DNA from: an uncultured Chloroflexota bacterium
GTDB lineage: Bacteria > Chloroflexota > Anaerolineae > Aggregatilineales > Phototrophicaceae
NCBI GenBank assembly: GCA_937870805.1
Contig: CALMZT010001128.1
Location: 1-5,357, forward strand
DNA length: 5,357 bases
Direction of reading: 5' to 3'
This document shows positions 1 to 5,087 of the stretch, in pieces. The translations under genes and the position numbers were made by a program. Numbering within the stretch: the first letter of the stretch is position 1; every line of letters starts with the position of its first letter. The notes beneath the pieces are model-generated. The model was given only the letters and a program-made list of their open reading frames with translations. It ran no database searches and was not told the origin of the DNA.

Positions 1-326
1 CGGAGCGCCGCCTGCGGGCTGCGCTTCCCGACCCGCACCTGGAGCAGCCACAGCTTGCCGTCCTCGATGGTGAACTCGATGTCGCACAGATCGGCGTAGT
101 GGTGCTCCAGCCGCTCGGCGGCGGCACGGAGCTCGCGGGCGACCGCCGGCAGCCGCGTGTCCAGGACGGCGATCGGCTCCGTCTGATGGGTGCCGGCGAC
201 CACGTCCTCGCCCTGCGCGTCGAACAGCACGTCGCCGTAGAGGGTCGGCTCACCGGTCGCCGGGTTCCGCGTGAACAGCACACCGGTGCCGCTGTCCGCG
301 CCGCGGTTGCCGAAGAAGTACGCGCG
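1..326 (-). CDS. ppdK: Pyruvate, phosphate dikinase, internal fragment (partial at both ends)
   Basis: Read on the minus strand from about 326 down to 3, the frame is open throughout and gives a clear stretch of the ATP-grasp nucleotide-binding domain of PPDK, the enzyme that interconverts pyruvate + ATP + phosphate and phosphoenolpyruvate + AMP + pyrophosphate. Visible in order are FFGNRGADSGTGVLFTRNP, then LYGDVLFDAQGEDVVAGT, a helix ending in LEHHYADLCDIEFTIEDGK, and LWLLQVRVGKR. The Asp and Glu of DIEF and the Gln of LLQ match what I recall as ATP-binding residues of Clostridium symbiosum PPDK (D321, E323, Q335). About 108 residues of a roughly 870-residue family are present. There is no start codon: the fragment is cut off N-terminally at the junction near 320-330, and its C-terminal side runs off the window. 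Its G+C (~73%) differs sharply from everything downstream, so it probably comes from another organism. Family assignment is firm; belonging to this locus is doubtful. Confidence 0.88.
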
Positions 327-575
327 ACTGAGGATTACGAAGGTGTCACTGGTACGATCAGCTTTGACGACAACGGTGATCGTGAAGTAGCAAATTACTT
401 CGTCCTCGAAGTGACGAGCGCTGATCCGGCTGAATGGGCGAACAACGAAATCATCAGCCAACTCCAGATTCCGTCGCCGTTGTATGCGGATGAGTACGCG
501 GCTGAACAAGCGGAAATGACACCTGAGGCAACAGGCGAAGCATCACCAGAAGCAACGCCAGAAGCGACACCGTAA
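327..575 (+). CDS. livK: Branched-chain amino acid ABC transporter substrate-binding protein, C-terminal fragment
   Basis: The frame ending at TAA 573-575 gives ATEDYEGVTGTISFDDNGDR, the typical late segment of the LivK/LivJ type I periplasmic-binding family (an 'F-x-G-V-T-G-x-I-x-F-D-x-N-G-D' block). A short strand follows (YFVLEV), then an acidic tail of PEAT-like tetrapeptides (522-572). Only about 82 residues are left of a protein that normally has about 380-430, so the signal peptide, lipobox and most of both lobes are missing. The true 5' part is replaced by the high-G+C PPDK antisense sequence; the GTG at 99 that opens the same frame is therefore not a real start. The protein would bind the amino acid outside the membrane and hand it to LivH/LivM. 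Its place just upstream of livHMGF, with a terminator hairpin between, is the usual arrangement. Substrate specificity cannot be judged because the ligand-binding residues lie in the missing part. Confidence 0.85.
   Translation, partial: TEDYEGVTGTISFDDNGDREVANYFVLEVTSADPAEWANNEIISQLQIPSPLYADEYAAEQAEMTPEATGEASPEATPEATP
522..572 (+). repeat. Tetrapeptide (P/G-E-A-T/S) repeat tail of the binding protein
   Basis: Four successive 12-nt units encode PEAT, GEAS, PEAT, PEAT and a final Pro just before the stop codon. The DNA units are similar but not identical (gca/gcg and aca/acg/tca vary), so selection or age has separated them. Such Pro/Thr/Glu/Ala-rich low-complexity stretches are common as flexible linkers in Chloroflexota exported proteins, usually near the lipid anchor and not at the C-terminus. 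No function is evident. Confidence 0.8.
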
Positions 576-593
576 AATAATATCAAAGTAGTT

Positions 594-629
594 AAGCGGT
601 GGTGTTACGTGTTAACCCACCGCTTTTTT
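594..629 (+). terminator. Intercistronic rho-independent terminator between livK-like gene and livH
   Basis: AAGCGGTGG (594-602) pairs with CCACCGCTT (617-625). After a one-base bulge (T603), GTTA (604-607) pairs with TAAC (613-616) around a CGTGT loop. A T-run (624-629) follows directly. The hairpin lies 18 nt after the binding-protein stop and 18 nt before the livH start. In other binding-protein-dependent importers such hairpins reduce readthrough and stabilise the upstream mRNA, so that more binding protein than permease is made; that role is inferred here. Confidence 0.85.
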
Positions 630-636
630 AATCATC

Positions 637-642
637 GGGAGA
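637..642 (+). promoter_or_regulatory. livH ribosome binding site
   Basis: GGGAGA lies 5 nt before the ATG at 648. This decides the livH start: the longer frame opens with GTG 609, which sits in the loop region of the terminator hairpin, has no Shine-Dalgarno sequence and would add 13 residues (through Phe-Phe-Asn-His) that look like translated terminator. Confidence 0.8.
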
Positions 643-647
643 AATAT

Positions 648-1832
648 ATGGAACGTACAACTCAAGCAGCCAACCCGTTTGCCGGGATGGTGGAGTGGTT
701 TTCAAGCCCTCCGGTCACAGGTGGTTGGCTTTATCGTTTTATCATTTATCCATTACTGCAAATGGCAGTTTTCATCATTGGTATCGCTGCGTTTTTAACT
801 GCTGCTGCATACCTCATTGCATTCATCATTCCAAATCCTCGTGAAAATATTGTTTTAGCTGAACAAATAAATCGTCAACTGCCGGGTATGATTATCAGCG
901 GTATCAGCGTGGGTTTTGTCTACTCTATGATCGCCCTGGGGTATACGCTAGTTTATGGCGTCTTAAAATTTATCAATTTTGCTCACAGTGAAATTTTCAT
1001 GGTTGGTTCGGTGGTGGGCTTTGAAATCATGCAGCGGATTGACGAGGCGGGCGCTAGTCAGCAGTGGAATCCCGTTGTCATGGTTGTCACCATTGTGCTC
1101 AGCTCGATGCTGGCAAGCGGGCTGCTGGCGGTATTAATTGAGCGCGTGGCATATCGACCCCTGCGCAATGCGCCGCGACTTGTGCCACTGATTTCAGCCA
1201 TTGGAGTATCTTTCTTTTTAACCGATGTTGTGCGTGCTACCGAAGCAATGCTTCGCAATGACTTCAACTTGCGCTATCCGACCAATGATCTCAATTGGTT
1301 GACGGATGCGATACCTCTCGTGATTGGGGGTATCACCGTAAATATTAAACCGACTTCGATTATCATGGTGATTGGGGCTGTATTGACGCTTTTAGCGCTC
1401 AATTATTTTGTCAACGGAACAAAATTAGGACGCGGTGTGCGCGCGGTTTCTCAAGATCAATCGACTGCTGGCTTGATGCGCATCGATGTCAATTTCATGA
1501 TCTCACTGACTTTTTTCATCGGTGGGGCGTTTGGTGGGGCAGCGGGTGCGCTGTTTGGAATGAACGCAGGAACGATAACACCCTATGTAGGTTTTATACC
1601 CGGCGTTAAAGCGTTTACGGCGGCTGTGTTAGGTGGTATCGGCAACGTTACCGGGTCGCTGTTAGGCGGGCTAACCATCGGGATGCTTGAGGCGTTTCTG
1701 AACGGAACCCTGGCGTATTTCCCCGCATTAGGACAGCGTTACACCGATATTTTCGTATTTGCAATTCTGATTATCGTGCTCATTTTCCGTCCGGGTGGGT
1801 TGCTCGGTGAGCGTGTGGACGAGAAGGTGTAA
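648..1832 (+). CDS. livH: Branched-chain amino acid ABC transporter permease LivH
   Basis: Integral membrane permease, 394 residues from ATG 648, forming half of the channel of the Liv/HAAT importer with LivM. Conserved LivH blocks are seen: GISVGFVYSMIALGYTLVYG (85-104) followed by INFAHSEIFMVGS (109-121), ERVAYRPLR (165-173), GRGVRAVSQDQSTAGLMRID (261-280, the cytoplasmic coupling region facing the ATPases), GVKAFTAAVLGGIGNVTGSLLGG (319-341), and the C-terminal IFRPGGLLGE (379-388). Most of the rest is hydrophobic helices. Compared with E. coli LivH, which starts close to the first of these blocks, this protein has about 75 extra N-terminal residues, including a strong hydrophobic segment at roughly 36-62. 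The start is fixed by GGGAGA at 637-642. It is followed after 5 nt by livM, whose Shine-Dalgarno lies inside the end of livH. G+C in the first half is low (about 35-40% in samples), lower than later in the operon. Confidence 0.95.
   Translation: MERTTQAANPFAGMVEWFSSPPVTGGWLYRFIIYPLLQMAVFIIGIAAFLTAAAYLIAFIIPNPRENIVLAEQINRQLPGMIISGISVGFVYSMIALGYTLVYGVLKFINFAHSEIFMVGSVVGFEIMQRIDEAGASQQWNPVVMVVTIVLSSMLASGLLAVLIERVAYRPLRNAPRLVPLISAIGVSFFLTDVVRATEAMLRNDFNLRYPTNDLNWLTDAIPLVIGGITVNIKPTSIIMVIGAVLTLLALNYFVNGTKLGRGVRAVSQDQSTAGLMRIDVNFMISLTFFIGGAFGGAAGALFGMNAGTITPYVGFIPGVKAFTAAVLGGIGNVTGSLLGGLTIGMLEAFLNGTLAYFPALGQRYTDIFVFAILIIVLIFRPGGLLGERVDEKV
1822..1827 (+). promoter_or_regulatory. livM ribosome binding site inside the end of livH
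   Basis: AGAAGG lies 10 nt before ATG 1838 and overlaps the last codons of livH. A weaker AAGAAG directly before the ATG is too close to act well. The overlap suggests that ribosomes finishing livH help start livM. Confidence 0.5.
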
Positions 1833-1837
1833 AGAAG

Positions 1838-3445
1838 ATGGCAGCGACGACAACCGCCCCGCTTACAACTAGTTGGCGTGATCGAATCAAAGAGCCACGC
1901 ACAGCATTGTTCCTGATTATTGCTTACATTGCCCTCGCAATCCTTGTGCTTGTAACATTGGATCGCCGGTCTTTGCTATTCCCGCTGTTTAGCACCTGCG
2001 CCTTCCCCCCATTTGTTTTATCGCCATTTGTGATCCTTGGGTCGCCACTTTCGGGGCGCACGAAAGTCAGGTTAATCCTCGCGCTGATTCTGCTCATTAT
2101 GCCGATCATCGGTATTTTTGACGGTGCGTATCTGGAACTCGCTATCCAAATCTGTATCTTTGCTGGCTTAGCGCTGGGGTTGAATATTGTCGTTGGCTTT
2201 GCGGGCTTGCTGGATTTGGGCTACATCGCTTTCTTCGCAGTGGGCGCTTATATCTGGGGTATGTTTACCTCGACGGTTGATACTTATTGGGCGACACAGC
2301 CGGTGACGCTTGTTCCGTTCGCTTGGCTTCTTTACTTTTTGGTTGCGATAGGCGTTAGTACGACAGTCTTGCGGGGGCGGAGAGAAAACCGCTTCTTCTG
2401 GACAGTCGGCGTTCTGGGTGTCTTTATCCTCGCAACTATCGTGTGGAATGCAGTTGTCAATAATCTCGTATTTTTAGCGACGCAGATTGCTCCGAACTGG
2501 CTTGTCCCATCATGGGCATTCTTTCTGTTTTTGATCGTTGGTGTGGTTATTGCCGCTTGGGTGGGTGTTTTGCTTGGCTTGCCTGTGCTGCGGCTGCGCG
2601 GCGACTATCTGGCTATCGTGACACTGGGCTTCGGTGAAATGATCCGTGTGTTGGCGCGTAACCTCGATGCGCCGATCAATTTCACCAATGGGTCGCAGGG
2701 GCTGTCAGGTGTATCGCGTCCGCCGCTGCCGGGATTGTGGGTCGATGCGACAGGGGCAATTGCGAACGGCTTGAGTGTAAGAGTGGATAACGTTGAGCCT
2801 GTGGCGCAGCAGCTTTTGTTTTACTTCATCGCTATCGCCATGATCGGCATCATTATCCTCGTCGCGCGGCGTCTGGAAGATTCTCCTATTGGGCGCGCGT
2901 GGACAGCCATCCGTGAGGATGAAGTGGCGGCGATTGCAATGGGTGTGCCACTGGTGCGGATGAAGCTGCTGGCATTTGCAGCGGGCGCAGCGTTCGCTGG
3001 CGCAATTGGTGTGCTGTATGCAGCGAAGCAGACATTCGTCAGCCCGGAGAGCTTCAGCCTGATTCAGTCGATCAGTATTCTGGCGATGGTGATCGTCGGC
3101 GGCATGGGCGGCATTCGCGGCGTGATTTTGGGCGCGGTGGTGGTGACGCTGTTGAATTTGCAAGTGCTCAAGAATATTTCATTGCAGATCAATGCGCTGC
3201 GGCAGATTGATTATATGATTCCGATCATCAATTTCCGTATCACCGACTGGCCAACGCAGCTTGAGCCTGCGAAGTATGAGCGCTTGGTGTTCGGGCTGCT
3301 GCTGATTTTGATGATGATTTTCCGCCCGGCGGGGCTGCTGCCAGAACCACGCCGCAAAATGGAGCTTCAGAGCATGAAGGAAGCGGCGGGCGAGGGCGTA
3401 GAACCCATCACTGAAATTCCGGCGGCTGCGGGGAGCGAGGGGTAA
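1838..3445 (+). CDS. livM: Branched-chain amino acid ABC transporter permease LivM, enlarged
   Basis: Second membrane permease, 535 residues. LivM marks are plain: LGLNIVVGFAGLLDLGYIAF (113-132) and FFAVGAY (132-138), LGLPVLRLRGDYLAIVTLGF (246-265) with GEMIRV, the TNGSQGLSG block (283-291), SPIGRAWTAIREDEVAAIAM (349-368) with GVPLVRMKLLAF as the ATPase-coupling loop, VSPESFSLIQSISILAMVIV (401-420) with GGMGGIRG, and FRPAGLLPEPRR (495-506). It is longer than usual (E. coli LivM is 425). An N-terminal region of about 95 residues carries two or three hydrophobic segments, as in several LivM proteins. In addition the stretch between GAYIWG and LGLPVL is about 105 residues instead of about 40, adding a charged loop (RGRREN, 179-184) and an extra hydrophobic segment around 187-203. 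The C-terminus has a short Glu/Ala-rich tail (after about 510). The frame is intact, so the gene is probably functional. It lies 5 nt after livH and 3 nt before livG. Confidence 0.95.
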   Translation: MAATTTAPLTTSWRDRIKEPRTALFLIIAYIALAILVLVTLDRRSLLFPLFSTCAFPPFVLSPFVILGSPLSGRTKVRLILALILLIMPIIGIFDGAYLELAIQICIFAGLALGLNIVVGFAGLLDLGYIAFFAVGAYIWGMFTSTVDTYWATQPVTLVPFAWLLYFLVAIGVSTTVLRGRRENRFFWTVGVLGVFILATIVWNAVVNNLVFLATQIAPNWLVPSWAFFLFLIVGVVIAAWVGVLLGLPVLRLRGDYLAIVTLGFGEMIRVLARNLDAPINFTNGSQGLSGVSRPPLPGLWVDATGAIANGLSVRVDNVEPVAQQLLFYFIAIAMIGIIILVARRLEDSPIGRAWTAIREDEVAAIAMGVPLVRMKLLAFAAGAAFAGAIGVLYAAKQTFVSPESFSLIQSISILAMVIVGGMGGIRGVILGAVVVTLLNLQVLKNISLQINALRQIDYMIPIINFRITDWPTQLEPAKYERLVFGLLLILMMIFRPAGLLPEPRRKMELQSMKEAAGEGVEPITEIPAAAGSEG

Positions 3446-3448
3446 GTT

Positions 3449-4249
3449 ATGCTGCTTGAAGTCAATAACGTAGAGAAGTCATTTGGCGGTATTCGGGCTG
3501 TGCGCAGCGTGAGCGTGAATATCGAGGAAGGCAGCCTCACTTCGATCATTGGTCCCAATGGGGCGGGCAAGACGACGCTGTTTAACCTGCTAACGGGAAT
3601 TTATAAGCCGGATTCGGGAGCCATTAACTTTAATGGGCGCTCGATTATTGGGTTTCGTCCTGACCAGGTAAACGCAGCCGGGATGGCGCGCACGTTCCAG
3701 AGTATTCGCCTGTTCCATGCGATGACCGTGCTGGAGAATGTGATGGTCGGAATGCATTCACGGCTGCGGATTTCGCTGGCAGATACGCTGCTGCGTCCCG
3801 TGGGGTTCGTCAAACAGGAAAACCATGTGCGCCAAAAAGCCAGCGATTTACTGCATTTTGTGGGTTTGGCTGGCAAGGGCGATGAGGTGAGCCGCAATCT
3901 GCCCTACGGCGATCAACGGCGCGTAGAAATTGCGCGTGCGCTGGCGAGCGATCCCAAACTGCTGCTGCTGGATGAGCCGACGGCGGGGATGAACCCAAAT
4001 GAAAGTGTTGATGCGATGAATTTGTTCCGGCGCATCCGCGATGAGTTGGGTGTGACGGTGATTTTGATTGAGCATGATATGCGCGTGGTGATGGGAATCA
4101 GTGAGCGAATCAGCGTACTCGACTATGGTGAGAAGATCGCTGAGGGAACCCCTACGGAGATTAAGGCGAACCCGCGCGTGGTTGAGGCGTACCTGGGACG
4201 GCAGGCTGCCGGGACAACAGACGAAAAGCAGAAAGCAACGGAGGAATAA
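3449..4249 (+). CDS. livG: Branched-chain amino acid ABC transporter ATP-binding protein LivG
   Basis: Cytoplasmic ATPase, 266 residues, close to the usual length of about 255. Walker A GPNGAGKT at 35-42, Q-loop Gln at 84 (ARTFQSIRLF), signature region LPYGDQRR at 151-158 in the YG-type form found in LivG proteins instead of LSGGQ, Walker B LLLLDE at 171-176 with catalytic Glu 176, D-loop AGMNP at 179-183, and H-loop His 209 in LIEHDM. The C-terminal KIAEGTPTEIKANPRVVEAY (229-248) then LG is the classic LivG ending; it is followed by a short charged tail (TTDEKQKATEE). The start ATG 3449 is preceded by GAGGGG (3437-3442) inside the end of livM, 6 nt away, giving tight coupling. It pairs with LivF to power the LivH/LivM channel. 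Confidence 0.97.
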   Translation: MLLEVNNVEKSFGGIRAVRSVSVNIEEGSLTSIIGPNGAGKTTLFNLLTGIYKPDSGAINFNGRSIIGFRPDQVNAAGMARTFQSIRLFHAMTVLENVMVGMHSRLRISLADTLLRPVGFVKQENHVRQKASDLLHFVGLAGKGDEVSRNLPYGDQRRVEIARALASDPKLLLLDEPTAGMNPNESVDAMNLFRRIRDELGVTVILIEHDMRVVMGISERISVLDYGEKIAEGTPTEIKANPRVVEAYLGRQAAGTTDEKQKATEE

Positions 4250-4251
4250 TG
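4240..4251 (+). promoter_or_regulatory. livF ribosome binding site and livG/livF stop-start overlap
   Basis: GGAGGA (4240-4245) lies inside the last codons of livG, and TAATG (4247-4251) joins the livG stop to the livF start with one shared base. This is a standard translational coupling arrangement that would keep the two ATPases near 1:1. Confidence 0.85.
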
Positions 4252-4965
4252 GCGGCGCTGCTGGAGCTCAAAAATGTGCATACTTACTACGGTCACATCC
4301 ATGCTCTGAAAGGGGTTGATCTGGAAGTCAATCAGGGTGAGATTGTGACGCTGATCGGCTCCAATGGCGCAGGAAAAAGTACGACACTGCGCACAATCAG
4401 CGGGATGACTCGCCCCAAGCAAGGCTCGGTTTATCTGGAGGGGCGTGACATCACTGGAATGAAACCCAATCATATTGCGGCGTTAGGGATTGGGCATGTG
4501 CCAGAAGGTCGACGTATTTTTCCACTGCTGACGGTCAAGGAGAACCTGGAAATCGGGGCGTGGAATGTCCAGGATCGTGTGGAAATCAATAGACGCATGG
4601 AACGCGCATTTGAACTGTTTCCACGCTTGCGAGAACGTGTCGAGCAAAAAGGGGGGACACTTTCCGGCGGCGAACAGCAAATGCTGGCTATCAGCCGTGC
4701 GCTGATGTCTGCGCCGCGCGTGATTTTGCTGGATGAGCCGTCCATGGGGCTTGCGCCTGTGCTGGTAGAAGGTATTTTTGAGATTATCAAACGCATCAAC
4801 GCCGACGGTACGACAGTGCTGCTGGTTGAGCAGAACGCTCATATGGCGCTCGAAATTGCGCAGCGTGGCTACGTGTTACAGACGGGCACAGTGGTTTTGC
4901 AGGATATGGCGGATATTTTGATCAATGACCAAATGGTGCGGAAAGTTTACCTGGGCGAAAATTAG
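4249..4965 (+). CDS. livF: Branched-chain amino acid ABC transporter ATP-binding protein LivF
   Basis: Cytoplasmic ATPase, 238 residues, normal for the family. Walker A GSNGAGKS at 37-44, the LivF-type VPEGRRIFPLLTV block at 84-96 (Glu 86 where most ABC proteins have the Q-loop Gln), signature LSGGEQQ at 138-144, Walker B VILLDE at 158-163 with catalytic Glu 163, EPSMGLAP D-loop region at 163-170, and LVEQNA at 192-197, where Gln 195 replaces the H-loop His, as is normal in LivF. The C-terminus ending in VRKVYLGEN is typical of LivF. It is the last gene of the operon, starts on TAATG with livG, and is followed 64 nt later by a hairpin terminator. Confidence 0.97.
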   Translation: MAALLELKNVHTYYGHIHALKGVDLEVNQGEIVTLIGSNGAGKSTTLRTISGMTRPKQGSVYLEGRDITGMKPNHIAALGIGHVPEGRRIFPLLTVKENLEIGAWNVQDRVEINRRMERAFELFPRLRERVEQKGGTLSGGEQQMLAISRALMSAPRVILLDEPSMGLAPVLVEGIFEIIKRINADGTTVLLVEQNAHMALEIAQRGYVLQTGTVVLQDMADILINDQMVRKVYLGEN

Positions 4966-4970
4966 GAGAG

Positions 4971-4984
4971 TTTTCAGTTTTCAG
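4971..4984 (+). repeat. Tandem TTTTCAG x2 just after livF
   Basis: Two perfect copies of TTTTCAG follow the livF stop by 5 nt. Too short to assign a role; it may be part of a dispersed intergenic repeat in this genome, which cannot be judged from one window. Confidence 0.45.
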
Positions 4985-5001
4985 TAAAGTACGAGCGTCG
5001 A

Positions 5002-5077
5002 ACACTAGAATTTGTCGACAAGTAAGAATAAAAATGGGTATCCACAGCAGGACACCCATTTTTTATCTATCTAGTGT
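5002..5077. repeat. 8-bp inverted repeat flanking the convergent terminator
   Basis: ACACTAGA (5002-5009) and TCTAGTGT (5070-5077) are perfect inverted copies, 60 nt apart, with the terminator hairpin centred between them. They could extend the structure as an outer stem, or be the remains of the ends of a small repeat element, or be chance. Confidence 0.35.
5030..5064. terminator. Bidirectional rho-independent terminator between convergent genes
   Basis: AAAAATGGGT (5030-5039) pairs with ACCCATTTTT (5054-5063). After one A/C mismatch, TCC (5041-5043) pairs with GGA (5050-5052) around the loop ACAGCA. The T-run 5059-5064 serves the livF side, and the A-run 5030-5034 becomes a T-run for the minus-strand gene. 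Position between two converging genes (livF ends 4965, the repeat protein ends 5088) fits use from both sides. Confidence 0.85.
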
Positions 5078-5087
5078 CACTTAAAAA

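Noticed and set aside
1..326. PPDK as a functional neighbour of the transporter operon
   Set aside because: It is truncated, of very different G+C, and joined without spacer to a truncated gene, so the adjacency is not trusted.
395..586. Minus-strand 63-residue frame opposite the binding-protein tail
   Set aside because: Its ASGVASG-type repeats are just the complement of the PEAT-coding repeats.
609..647. GTG start at 609 for livH, adding 13 residues
   Set aside because: It lies in the terminator hairpin, has no Shine-Dalgarno sequence, and the ATG at 648 has GGGAGA at ideal spacing.
2705..3163. Minus-strand frame of 152 residues opposite livM
   Set aside because: It is the antisense of conserved LivM core, its His/Arg/Gln-rich composition is typical of shadow translation, and no family motif is visible.
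4101..4319. Plus-strand 72-residue frame across the livG/livF boundary
   Set aside because: Arg-rich out-of-frame reading of two well-supported genes.
4123..4842. Minus-strand frames opposite livG/livF (4123-4473, 4470-4799, 4483-4842)
   Set aside because: All overlap strongly conserved ATPase genes and show only mirrored codon bias, with no motif or ribosome binding site context.
4997..5019. Possible small hairpin GTCGA...TCGAC after livF
   Set aside because: Only 5 bp with a 13-nt loop and no T-run; better explained as chance beside the strong hairpin at 5030-5064.
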